Assembly (NCBI GenBank): GCA_019264575.1
Contig: JAHUZV010000019.1
Coordinates: forward strand, 62,001-126,000
DNA: 64,000 nt
Direction: 5' to 3'
From: Vulcanococcus sp.
GTDB lineage: Bacteria > Cyanobacteriota > Cyanobacteriia > PCC-6307 > Cyanobiaceae
Position 1 is the first letter of the stretch; each line of letters begins with the position of its first letter. The notes below the pieces were generated by a model that saw only the letters and a list, made by a program, of their open reading frames with translations, had not been told where the DNA came from and made no database searches. This document shows positions 8,090-15,871 of the stretch, one piece after another. The position numbers were made by a program, and so were the translations under genes.

Positions 8090-8584
8090 ATGGTGAGTAG
8101 CAATGGAACTTTCCACCTCGAATCGCCGGCCTTCCGCGATGGCGAGCTGATCCCGCTCATTCACACCGGCGAGGGGCTCAACCTCTCCCCGCCGCTGCGC
8201 TGGAGCGGTGCGCCGGAGCACACCCGCAGCTATGCCCTGCTGCTGGAAGATCTGGATTCACCGGCCGGCAGTTGGGTGCACTGGCTGCTGTTCAACATCC
8301 CAGCTGCGCTGCGGGCGCTGCCGGCAGGGTTGGAGCGGGCGCCTGAGCTGCCGAATGGCGCCCGCCACGGCAGCTGCTGGGGGGTGGGCCGCTTTGAGCG
8401 GATCGGCTATCAGGGCCCGTTGCCGCCGGCGGGTCTGGCCCATCGCTACCGCTTTGAGCTGGTGGCGTTGGATGCGTCGCTGGATCTGCCGCCCGGTTGC
8501 TCGGTGTTCGATCTGCGGGCGGCAATTGAGGTCCACGCTCTGGGGCGGGCTGAGCTCATGGGGCTGTACGCCAGCAGCGCCTGA
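8090..8584 (+). CDS. YbhB/YbcL family PEBP-like protein
   Basis: A 164-residue phosphatidylethanolamine-binding-protein relative. Family landmarks are FHLESPAFRDGELIP at the N-terminus, LNLSPPLRWSGAPEHT, the ligand-site strand YALLLEDLDSPAGSWVHWLLFNIP (D-x-D and W-x-H-W), and GYQGPLPPAGLAHRYRFELVALD. The frame is open upstream to 7955, but the extension is low-complexity Ala/Arg and the ATG at 8090 begins where similarity starts. Function in bacteria is undefined. A hairpin at 8601-8639 follows the stop. Confidence 0.88.
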   Translation: MVSSNGTFHLESPAFRDGELIPLIHTGEGLNLSPPLRWSGAPEHTRSYALLLEDLDSPAGSWVHWLLFNIPAALRALPAGLERAPELPNGARHGSCWGVGRFERIGYQGPLPPAGLAHRYRFELVALDASLDLPPGCSVFDLRAAIEVHALGRAELMGLYASSA

Positions 8585-8600
8585 TGTGGATCTGAAAGCA

Positions 8601-8639
8601 GCGCATCGGATTGCATCAGACTGCTGCAGTCCGATGCGC
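8601..8639 (+). terminator. Perfect 10-bp inverted repeat downstream of the PEBP-like gene
   Basis: GCGCATCGGA and its exact complement TCCGATGCGC flank a 19-base spacer that contains a further CTGCAG palindrome. The element starts 16 bp after the PEBP-like stop and is followed by TTAATTG. It may terminate that gene. Because it also lies upstream of an RHH gene, it could alternatively be an operator. Confidence 0.55.
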
Positions 8640-8709
8640 TTAATTGCAACGGTTGGGCTGGTCTTGTACGGCCTGCCAGCGCATCACTCTCTTTGGACTT
8701 TCGATCGTT

Positions 8710-8928
8710 GTGACGCCCCGTAAGCAGCTTTCGATGGTTTTGCCGCAGGAGCTCATCGAGGCCATCAAGCAGCGTGCCACCGAACAAGGCCTCAGCATCA
8801 CGGCCTATGTGGCCAACCTGGTGCGCCGCGATCTCGGCTATCCGGCGCTGCCGGATCCGCAGGAGATTGCCGAGCAGCTGCATCAGCTGCAGGAGCGTGT
8901 GGAGCGCCTCGAACATGGCGATAGTTAG
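8710..8928 (+). CDS. Ribbon-helix-helix protein 2 with coiled-coil tail
   Basis: A 72-residue protein from GTG 8710. The RHH segment is KQLSMVLPQELIEAIKQRATEQGLSITAYVANLVRRDLG: a beta-strand followed by two helices. It is followed by a short heptad-like helix (EIAEQLHQLQERVERLE). The sequence differs from the RSVSNL-type RHH proteins of this window and resembles antitoxin-type RHH domains. It lies directly before RHH protein 3, with a direct-repeat element between them. No toxin partner is visible. The frame is open back to 8644, so the start is uncertain. Confidence 0.72.
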   Translation: MTPRKQLSMVLPQELIEAIKQRATEQGLSITAYVANLVRRDLGYPALPDPQEIAEQLHQLQERVERLEHGDS

Positions 8929-8929
8929 C

Positions 8930-8947
8930 CTGTAGATCTGCTGTAGA
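8930..8947. promoter_or_regulatory. Direct repeat with 11-bp period, possible RHH operator
   Basis: CTGTAGA occurs at 8930-8936 and again at 8941-8947, one helical turn apart. The element lies immediately after the stop of RHH protein 2 and before the start of RHH protein 3. RHH dimers characteristically bind short repeated half-sites. A similar 11-bp arrangement precedes the RHH gene at 12491. Confidence 0.4.
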
Positions 8948-8962
8948 ACAGCGGCGCTCTCC

Positions 8963-9163
8963 GTGCCAGCTGTGATGGGTCCAGATCGTCGGCAGTCGCC
9001 CGAGCAGCCGGAGGGAATGCCGTTGCGCAACAGCCGCGTCACGGTGAACCTCACACCTGAGGTGCATGCTGAGTTGCGCCGCTTGGCCGGAGAACAGGCC
9101 CGCAGCGTGAGCAATCTCTGCCAAACAATCATCGAAGCCTCGCTGGACCGCCGGAACCGCTGA
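8963..9163 (+). CDS. Ribbon-helix-helix protein 3
   Basis: A 66-residue protein. After a flexible N-terminus, NSRVTVNLTPEVHAELRRLA is the RHH strand plus first helix, and ARSVSNLCQTIIEASLDRR is the second helix. The last part is nearly the same as in RHH proteins 1 and 4 (RSVSNLCAFLLEDAL; RSLSNLAAYLLESSLDRR). GTG 8963 or ATG 8975 could start it. Presumably a dimeric DNA-binding regulator; target unknown. Confidence 0.72.
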   Translation: MPAVMGPDRRQSPEQPEGMPLRNSRVTVNLTPEVHAELRRLAGEQARSVSNLCQTIIEASLDRRNR

Positions 9164-9284
9164 ACTGCTGCTATGCGCGCTCTGGCCCCGCCCTTGAGCA
9201 CAACTGCAGCAGCACAGCCGCAGGCGGGGCTGCTGCAGGGGTTCTGCCCTCAGGCTGGTGGGGTGCACGCGATGGAGTCGTGGG

Positions 9285-9527
9285 ATGAACAACGGCAACT
9301 GGGAGATCGGTGTCTCGGCGGAGAGCCTTGATCAATTGCTCAGCGGTGAGCAGGCCGGCATGACCCTCTGGTTTCTCGCTGGCTACGTGAAGGGCATCAC
9401 CGATAGCCACGCGCTGCTGCGCGGCGAGCGGCTGATGGTGATCGAGCCCGATGGCGATCAGGGCTGGTGCCTGCGCACCGCCGCGGCAAACGACCGCGCC
9501 GCCAGCCCGGTGGAGGTTGAGGCCTGA
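9285..9527 (+). CDS. Hypothetical protein, first of an overlapping pair
   Basis: An 80-residue acidic protein starting MNNGNWEIGVSAESLDQLL. It has a moderately hydrophobic centre (MTLWFLAGYVKGI) that is too short and polar for a clear membrane span. Its TGA overlaps the ATG of the next gene (9527) by one base, so the two are translationally coupled. I do not recognise a family. The interval 9164-9284 upstream also contains a 54-codon frame that I could not support as a gene. Confidence 0.6.
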   Translation: MNNGNWEIGVSAESLDQLLSGEQAGMTLWFLAGYVKGITDSHALLRGERLMVIEPDGDQGWCLRTAAANDRAASPVEVEA

Positions 9528-9715
9528 TGACCACCCTGCCCATCACCACCACTTGCTATCAGCGGCGGATCACCGAGCTGCAGGCGCAGATCCAGGCGTT
9601 GCTGCAAACCCTTTGCCATCGCCGCTCCAGCCCCGCCGATGTGGCGCGGATCGATCGCCAGATGCGGCCGCTCTATGCCGCCCTCTGGGCGATGCACGCT
9701 GAGATCAACGCCTAG
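9527..9715 (+). CDS. Small helical hypothetical protein
   Basis: A 62-residue protein dominated by helix-forming residues (RRITELQAQIQALLQTL, then VARIDRQMRPLYAALWAMHAEI), consistent with a two-helix hairpin or coiled coil. Translation overlaps the preceding gene by one base (TGATG). The P-type ATPase frame starts 4 bp after its stop, so all three could be one transcript. No known domain. Confidence 0.58.
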   Translation: MTTLPITTTCYQRRITELQAQIQALLQTLCHRRSSPADVARIDRQMRPLYAALWAMHAEINA

Positions 9716-9718
9716 GCA

Positions 9719-12367
9719 ATGCGGCCGGCTGCCGCGCCGCTGCGATCGGGCTCGAGGTTTGGGGTGATGCCGAACGATCCCACTCCCTGGCATGCCCGCT
9801 TGCCCCCCGGCAGCACCGAGGGCCTCACGGGTGCTGAGGCGGAGCGGCGGCTGGCGGTAGACGGCCCCAATCGCCTGCCGCAGGCCTCGGTTCCCAGCCT
9901 GGCCGCGCTGTTGTTGCGCCAGTTCGCCAGCCCCTTGATCGCGGTGCTGCTGGTGGCGGCACTGCTTTCACTGGCGGTGGGCGACCGCAAGGATGCCCTT
10001 TTTATTGCCGCGGTGCTGCTGCTCAACGCTCTGGTGGGCGGGCTGCAGGAATGGAAGGCGGAGCGCCGCAGCCATGCGCTGCGCCAGCTGTTGCGGGTGC
10101 AGGCCCTGGTGCGCCGCGATGGCGAGGTGGTGCTTTGCGATGCCCAAACGCTGGTGGTGGGCGATGCGGTGTGGCTGGAGAGCGGCCAGGTGGTGCCGGC
10201 GGATCTGCGCCTGCTGCGCAGCCACAACCTCGAGCTGGATGAGGCGCTGCTCACCGGTGAATCCCTGCCGGTGCACAAGCACGCCCAGGCGCAGCTTCCC
10301 GACAACACGCCATTGGCTGAGCGTTGCACCATGGCCCATGCCGGCACCACGGTGGCGAGGGGCCGCGGAGTTGGGCTGGTGGTGGCCACGGGCCAGGCCA
10401 CCGAGGTGGGGCAGCTGGCCAGCGATCTGCAAACGATTCAGCCCGGGCGGCCGCCGCTGCTGCAGCGACTCGATCGCTTCAGCCGCAACATCGGTCTGCT
10501 GGTGAGCCTGGCGGCCCTGGCGGTGGGGTGGCTGGCCATGGCCCGCGGCGGCATTTCGCTGATGGAAGCGCTGCTGTTTGCCGTGGCCTTAGCGGTGTCA
10601 GCCATCCCCGAGGGGCTGCCCGTGGCGCTCACGGTGGCCTTGGCAGCGGCCAGCCATCGCATGGCGCAGAGGCAGGTGATCGTGCGGCGGCTTCCCGCAG
10701 TGGAGTGATTGGGCAGCTGCACCCTGATCGCTAGCGACAAAACCGGCACGCTCACCTGTAATCAGCTCTCGGTGGAGCGGGTGCTGCCCGCCGATGGCGT
10801 GGCGCTGGAGCGGCTGGCCCGGGCTGCGGTGCTCTGCAATGAAGCGGATCTGCATTGCCGCGATGGCGATTGGGTGGGTCGCGGTGATCCCACCGATGTG
10901 GCGCTGTTGCAGTTCGCCCGCCAGCAGGGCTTGAGCCGGGAGCGGGCGCTGCTGGCGGAGCCCCAGCGCAATGCGATTCCTTTTGAGCCTGAACACCGCT
11001 TCGCCGCCAGCTTTCATGCCGCCCGCACCGGCGGGATCAGCGTGCTGGTGAAGGGCGCTCCGGAGCGTGTGTTGCCGATGTGCAACGCCAGCCCGGCCTC
11101 GCAGCGGCACTGGCTGGAGCAGGCCGTTGCGCTGGCGGGCGAGGGGCTGCGGGTGTTGGCTTTGGCCGAGGGCCGAGGCCTCGAGCCGCTGGGGGAGCAG
11201 GCCACCCCACCTGAGCCCAGTGGCCTCGAGTGCCTGGGGTTGTTGGGGTTGATGGATCCGCTGCGGCCGGGTGCAGCGCTGGCGGTGCAGCGTTGCCACG
11301 AGGCCGGCATTCGCGTGTGGATGATCACGGGCGATCACCCCATCACGGCGGCAGCCATCGCCCGCCAACTCGGCTTGCTGCAGGGCCGTGATGCGGTGGT
11401 GGAGGGCCGCGAGCTGGAGCAGGCCAGCCCGCGGCAGCTGCAGCGCCTGGTGGCCAGCCGCTGCGTGTTTGCGCGCATGGCACCTCATCAGAAGCTGCAG
11501 CTGGTGCAGGCGGCACAGCGGGCCGGCCACTTTGTGGCCGTCACCGGTGATTGCGTGAACGATGCCCCGGCGCTGCGGGCCGCCCAGATCGGCATTGCCA
11601 TGGGGCGCAGCGGCACCGATGTGGCTCGGGAGGCGGCCGATCTGGTGTTGGCCGACGACGGCTTCGCTTCGATCGTGGCTGGCATCGAGGAGGGCCGGAT
11701 TGCCTACGCCAATGTGCGCAAGGTGATTGCGCTGTTGGTGTCGTCGGGCGCGGCCGAGATTGTGCTGATCACGTTGGCGGTGGCCAGTGGGCTACCCCTG
11801 CCGCTGCTGCCAGTGCAGCTGCTCTGGCTGAATCTAGCCACCAATGGTGTGCAGGATGTCGCCCTCGCCTTTGAACCGGCCGAGGGCGATGTATTGCGCC
11901 AGCGGCCCAGGCCGCCGCAGGAACCGGTATTTGATCGCCTGATGCGCCAGCGCACCGTGCTCGCCGCCCTCGTGATGGGGGTGGTGGGCTTTGCGCTGTA
12001 TGCAGCGCTGCTGCAGCGGGGCTGGCCGCTCGAGCAGGCCCGCAACGCGTTGCTGCTTCAGATGGTGTTGTTTGAAAACGTGCAGATCGGCAATTGCCGT
12101 CTGGAGAGGCATTCGGTGTTTAGCGCCTCACCGCTGCGATCGCCGCTGCTGCTGGCGGGCACGGCGGCCGCTTTTGCTCTGCACGTGTTGATGATGCACA
12201 GCTCCTGGGGCCAACATCTGTTGGGCACCGGGCCACTGCCGCTGCAGCAGTGGCTGGTGCAGCTGGCATTGAGCCTCAGTGTGTTGCTCGCTGTGGAATT
12301 GCAGAAGTGGATTCAGCGTCGCGGCGATCGAGGGAGCTCTCCAGCAAATACGCCGCCAGGTTGCTGA
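9719..12367 (+). pseudogene. P-type cation-transporting ATPase (Ca2+/PMR1-like) interrupted by an in-frame TGA
   Basis: The frame encodes a near-complete P2-type ATPase of about 882 residues: N-terminal cation-ATPase domain, actuator motif LLTGESLP, the transport-site helix AIPEGLPVALTVALA, phosphorylation motif SDKTGTLTCN, nucleotide-binding KGAPERV, the hinge motif and C-terminal membrane helices. A TGA at 10706-10708 stops it a few codons before DKTGT, splitting it into 329 and 552 codons in the same frame. The expected residue is Thr or Ser of V-E-T/S-L-G, so one change TCA to TGA would explain it. The hinge motif reads GDCVNDAPAL instead of GDGVNDAPAL. Two defects at catalytic places favour a decaying gene over a sequencing error, though the remainder is well preserved. 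A TTG directly after the TGA could allow separate translation of the second half. Confidence 0.8.
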
Positions 12368-12491
12368 GGGAGCGGCCCTCGCGGTCGCTGCGCTCAATCA
12401 GGGCATTCAAGGTGGAGTAGGCCACGGTGATCGTGAGGCGCTGGCTGGAGCGGAAGTTGTTGGAGCCTGAGCGGGCGTTGAGGGAAACCAT
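12276..12491 (-). CDS. Ribbon-helix-helix protein 4, overlapping the ATPase 3' end
   Basis: A 71-residue protein. SQRLTITVAYSTLNALIERSDREGRSLSNLAAYLLESSLDRRD is a complete RHH domain closely like RHH proteins 1 and 3. Its last 31 codons are antisense to the end of the P-type ATPase frame. ATG 12491 is used; a GTG two codons earlier is possible. Two tandem 9-bp repeats lie 12-31 bp upstream of the start and may be its operator. Its presence against an apparently decaying ATPase gene suggests the RHH gene is the one under selection. Confidence 0.72.
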   Translation of the reverse strand: MVSLNARSGSNNFRSSQRLTITVAYSTLNALIERSDREGRSLSNLAAYLLESSLDRRDAESTSAIPQRATH

Positions 12492-12502
12492 CGGCACTGC
12501 CG

Positions 12503-12522
12503 TAAGGATTGCTTAAGGATTG
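12503..12522. promoter_or_regulatory. Tandem 9-bp repeats with 11-bp period upstream of RHH gene 4
   Basis: TAAGGATTG occurs at 12503-12511 and 12514-12522 (CAATCCTTA read on the gene's strand), exactly 11 bp apart and ending 12 bp before the ATG of RHH protein 4. Position and spacing fit a two-dimer operator for an autoregulatory RHH protein. Confidence 0.45.
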
Positions 12523-12749
12523 GCCGAGTGCGCTTGTGCGCCTAGATCCTTGTTTGCGGATCCCAGAATTGGGATGGGTGGTGTGATGGTGCGCTGCTTG
12601 TGTGCGCAGTGGCCGAGGCAGATTGCTGTGGATCCGCTTATACAGATCTTGCATTTAAGCCTCGAATTCATGTTCACCTGGCTACCCCCCCCCATTTGGG
12701 GACATGCGCTTCACCTTGAGGGTGTGGAACACTTGTAGGCCAGCGACCG

Positions 12750-13394
12750 GTGTGGTTTTTGGGTGTTGTTGTTCTCGACGATCACCGCATGGTGGGCCAG
12801 GCCATCGCTGGTGTGTTGTCTGAAGTTGCGGGCTTAAATGTCATCGGGGTTTGTGCTTCGGTGCAGGAGGTTGTTGCCCTGATCCATGTTTCTCCACCCC
12901 ATCTATTGGTGCTGGATGTGGAGTTGGGCGGTGCGTGTTATCGCGATGCGGTTGATCCGCTCCTGCAGCGCAGGCCGGAGGCCGAGCTGTTGTTCATTAC
13001 GGCCATGGCTTCTCAGTTCGAGCCCCCTGCTGATCTGCAGCCCTTCACGATTGGGGTGGTGGATAAGGCTCAGGCTTGGGATCAGCTGCTGGCGGTGGTG
13101 ATGCCCTGGAAGCAACGTCTCTGCGATGGGATCACAACGGCCATGCAGGGTTGTGAGCTGCAGCTGGCAGCGATCGATCGGCTCAGTCCGCGGGAGCATC
13201 GGCTGGTGCGTGAACTGGGCTGCGGGCTGCTTAATAAAGAGATCGCTGCCCGGTTGGAGCTCAGCGTGGCCACGGTGGAGACCTATCGCAAAAGCGTGGC
13301 CGCCAAGCTCGGCGTGAGTGGCGCGGAGCTGGTGCGGCTGGCCACGCTGCACCGCACCCTCAGGTGGAACGCGGGTTCCCCAGCGGCAGTCTGA
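12750..13394 (+). CDS. Two-component response regulator, NarL/LuxR family
   Basis: A 214-residue response regulator. The receiver domain (residues 1 to about 120) begins VVVLDDHRMV with the acidic pair and has the phospho-acceptor Asp in HLLVLDVELGG. The switch Thr and conserved Lys regions are recognisable (LLFITAM; GVVDKAQ). The LuxR-type HTH is near residues 145-205: LSPREHRLVRELGCGLLNKEIAARLELSVATVETYRKSVAAKLGV. GTG 12750 is the only start that keeps the first beta-strand. It converges with the histidine kinase gene, whose 3' end it overlaps by 35 bp; the two are probably a cognate pair. A run of nine C lies at 12685-12693 upstream. The 258 bp between 12492 and 12749 otherwise hold no gene I can see. 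Confidence 0.9.
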   Translation: MWFLGVVVLDDHRMVGQAIAGVLSEVAGLNVIGVCASVQEVVALIHVSPPHLLVLDVELGGACYRDAVDPLLQRRPEAELLFITAMASQFEPPADLQPFTIGVVDKAQAWDQLLAVVMPWKQRLCDGITTAMQGCELQLAAIDRLSPREHRLVRELGCGLLNKEIAARLELSVATVETYRKSVAAKLGVSGAELVRLATLHRTLRWNAGSPAAV

Positions 13395-14442
13395 GGCGCA
13401 CTTCCGCTCCCCCCAATGGGTTGGAGTGGCCCAGGTGCAGCGCCCCGCCGTGGCGGCAGGCAATCGATTGCACGGTGAGTAATCCCACCCCCATCCCGTG
13501 GGGTTTGGTGCTGCGCATCAACAGTTCGCGCAAGTTGCTGCTGGGTAGGCCTGGGCCGCTGTCGGCCACCACCAGCTCAACCATGCCGGCCTCGGCTTGA
13601 AGGGTGCAGGCCAGGCGGCGCGGTTGCGGTTGCCCGCATAACGCCTCGCAGGCATTGCTGAGCAGATTGCAGCAGGCAATCTCCAGTTGCCCGGGCACTC
13701 CGCTCACCAGCACTGGTGGCTGCAGCAGCTGCAGCTGGAGTTCCACCCCGGAGGTCTGCAGAAGGGGCTTCAGCCGCTGCAGACAGGCACGCAACACAAC
13801 GTTGAGGTCGATCGGTTGCATCGGCATGGCCGACTCCTTAAGGAGTGAGCCGATGGCCTCGATCAGGTCGTTGATCTGGCTGCCGCAGGTTTGCAGCTCA
13901 GCCATCGCCTGCTGCAGTGCAGGGTTGCTGATGGGTGCCTCTTCGAAGCGCAGCTGGATCAGCCTGGTTTGCAGCAGCAGCTGGCTCAGGGGCTGACGCA
14001 GCTCATGGGCCAGGGCGGAGGCCTTCAGGCTCTGGGCCAGTTTTTCTCCCAATGCAGCCTGGCTGGCTTGCAGTTTCAGCTGTTGGTCTTCCAGCTGTGA
14101 GCGCGCATGGGCGGCCCAGATGCAGCCCACAAGGATGAGGCTGCGGCGCGCCCACATCAGCGCTTCAACCTGCCCATCTGCATGGCCCGTCCCATGGGCG
14201 AGTTTGCTTGAGATCTCCAGGGCCAGAAACAGCACCACCAGCAGGCTTTCCTGCTTGGTGTTGAGCAGCGCCACACCGGCGATCACCGGCAGCACGCTCC
14301 AGGGTGGATTTCTCAGCTCAAGCGCTGTGTTGAAGCGCACATCGATCAGCAGGCTGATCAGCAGCGTGAGCAGGGCCAGGCCTGCGGTGATGCACCAACT
14401 CCTGCTGCTGCAGCGCCTGAGAGCGCGACGCCATCGCTGCAT
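13360..14442 (-). CDS. Membrane sensor histidine kinase
   Basis: A 360-residue kinase. Four hydrophobic segments lie in about the first 120 residues (ITAGLALLTLLISLLI, WSVLPVIAGVALL, SLLVVLFLALEI, SLILVGCIWAAHA), followed by a coiled coil. The dimerisation/phospho-acceptor helix is ALAHELRQPLSQLLLQ (His of H-E). The HATPase boxes are NLLSNACEAL (N), VADSGPGLP (G1) and GMGVGLLTVQSI (G2). No periplasmic sensor domain is apparent, so the membrane segments may sense the signal. ATG 14442 is preferred to 14472. The convergent response regulator next door is the likely partner. Confidence 0.9.
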   Translation of the reverse strand: MQRWRRALRRCSSRSWCITAGLALLTLLISLLIDVRFNTALELRNPPWSVLPVIAGVALLNTKQESLLVVLFLALEISSKLAHGTGHADGQVEALMWARRSLILVGCIWAAHARSQLEDQQLKLQASQAALGEKLAQSLKASALAHELRQPLSQLLLQTRLIQLRFEEAPISNPALQQAMAELQTCGSQINDLIEAIGSLLKESAMPMQPIDLNVVLRACLQRLKPLLQTSGVELQLQLLQPPVLVSGVPGQLEIACCNLLSNACEALCGQPQPRRLACTLQAEAGMVELVVADSGPGLPSSNLRELLMRSTKPHGMGVGLLTVQSIACRHGGALHLGHSNPLGGAEVRLRLPLGNPRST

Positions 14443-14567
14443 CGCTAGTGCCCAACTACAACCAATCTGCAACTGGCTGCTTGGTTTGGCAGCGGCGTTG
14501 TCGCGGCTCTTCCTATCGGTCTGTATCAGGCAGAGCCACGCCGCCGCTCAACAGCAGTTGTTGCCGA

Positions 14568-15470
14568 ATGATTGGCCCGGCAGCTTGCAGGTCTGTGGTC
14601 CTTCCGCTGGAGCATCTCGCGGTTCTGGATCTCTACCTGTGGTTGGGGCATGAAGGCGCCGTTAGCGATGTGCTCGAGGTGCACCAGAGCACGGTGTCGC
14701 GTCAGGTGCGCTCGGCTCTGAAGCTGTTCAAGCTGAAGCTGAGCCGCGCCGACGGCTCCATGCAGCTCGGCGGTGATGCCTCACTGCTGATGGCCGAGCG
14801 GGCCGTGCATCAACAGGCCCGCCTGCGCGGGCGAGCGCCGTTGCGCATCGATGCCACCTATGCCTCAGGCCCCTGGTTTTTAGCCAGCCCGCCGGAGGGT
14901 TGGACTGTGGGCCGTTTTGATCTACCCGGTGTTCAGCGCCCGCTGCAGTTGCTGGAGGAGCGGGTGATGGATGCCTGGGTGGGCAGCTACCAGCCCGATC
15001 TGCCGGGCCCGGATGATCCCGATTGGTGGGTGCTGGATCTGCTGCGCGAACCGGTGCAATTGCTGGCCGCTCCCGACCATCCGCTGGCCCACGTGCGCGG
15101 CCTGAGCGGCTCGGATTTCGAGCCCTTTCCCAGCCTGGCCTTGCCCCCCGGCTGGTTTCCCCGCACCGAAGCGGTGCTGCGTGAGCAGGGCTTGTGGAGC
15201 GATCCGGTGCGGATCAAGCGCTACGATCCGAGCTGTTGGGAGGGGTGCTGCGCTGATGGTGTGACGCTCACCTACGGCCAGAGCCTCACCGAAGCCCTGC
15301 AACCCACCATCGTGCGCCTGGATTGGGATCTAGGCCTGATCACCGGTGAAGCGTTGGTGGTTCGCCGCGATCTGGTGGATCAGCCGGCCGTGCAGCAGCT
15401 CGTGGAGCATCTGCTCCAGCAGGCTAGGCTGCTGGCCGCCCGCTTCGACGACGTCGAGCTCGTGAGCTGA
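14568..15470 (+). CDS. LysR-like DNA-binding regulator
   Basis: About 300 residues. The N-terminus has an HTH of the LysR kind (LEHLAVLDLYLWLGHEGAVSDVLEVHQSTVSRQVRSALKLF). The remainder looks like a divergent periplasmic-binding-protein-like effector domain with alternating strands and helices (LRIDATYASGPWFLA, DAWVGSYQPDLPG, LLREPVQLLAAPDHPLAHVRGL, WDLGLITGEALVVRRDL). The aspartate- and tryptophan-rich centre is unusual for the family. Start uncertain: ATG 14568 or GTG 14595. It is divergent from the histidine kinase gene. Confidence 0.75.
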   Translation: MIGPAACRSVVLPLEHLAVLDLYLWLGHEGAVSDVLEVHQSTVSRQVRSALKLFKLKLSRADGSMQLGGDASLLMAERAVHQQARLRGRAPLRIDATYASGPWFLASPPEGWTVGRFDLPGVQRPLQLLEERVMDAWVGSYQPDLPGPDDPDWWVLDLLREPVQLLAAPDHPLAHVRGLSGSDFEPFPSLALPPGWFPRTEAVLREQGLWSDPVRIKRYDPSCWEGCCADGVTLTYGQSLTEALQPTIVRLDWDLGLITGEALVVRRDLVDQPAVQQLVEHLLQQARLLAARFDDVELVS

Positions 15471-15482
15471 GCGGCCAGCGCT

Positions 15483-15791
15483 TCACCACATCGGGCAGCC
15501 CCAGCCACCCATGCCAGCGCCGTGATGCCAGCCGATGCCATTGGCTCGCTGGCATTGATCGAGATCAGCAAACGTTTTGGCTTGGTTGATGCAGCGCAAA
15601 CGCTGCTCCAGCCTGGCCTGCAGTTGATGGCTCATCTGCTGAGTAAGCCGCGCCTGCAGCTGTTGGCTCATCTGCCGCATCAGCTGGCGCCGTTCCTCGA
15701 AGCTGCTGGGCTGGGCCTGGGCAGCCCTTGGTCCATCGATGAGTAGTAGGGAGGCCGTGGCAGCTGCCACGGAGATGGATCGACGCACCAC
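15483..15791 (-). CDS. Small exported protein with His/Met/Cys-rich C-terminus
   Basis: A 102-residue protein with a plausible signal peptide (RRSISVAAATASLLLIDGPRAAQAQ, with an AQA-type cleavage site). A Gln/Arg-rich helical middle follows, with two near-identical repeats, QQLQARLTQQMSHQLQARLEQ. The tail GWHHGAGMGGWGCPMW carries two His, two Met and a Cys that could bind copper or another soft metal. Two other Cys (RCINQAK, DQCQRAN) could form a disulphide. No family recognised. It lies 80 bp downstream of the ATP-grasp gene on the same strand and might belong to that transcript. Confidence 0.62.
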   Translation of the reverse strand: MVRRSISVAAATASLLLIDGPRAAQAQPSSFEERRQLMRQMSQQLQARLTQQMSHQLQARLEQRLRCINQAKTFADLDQCQRANGIGWHHGAGMGGWGCPMW

Positions 15792-15871
15792 AACAGCTCA
15801 GGCATCAACGACATCCCTGGCCTACTGGCTCTGCTGATTTCCGCTGGATGCTTCAGCAGATTCCCCCACCA

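Noticed and set aside
9178..9342. 54-codon frame between RHH 3 and the hypothetical pair
   Set aside because: Low-complexity Ala/Gln/Pro composition, and it overlaps the better-supported downstream gene.
10706..10708. TGA as selenocysteine or programmed read-through codon
   Set aside because: Position normally holds Thr/Ser, no SECIS-like hairpin is apparent directly downstream, and a second catalytic-motif change supports decay.
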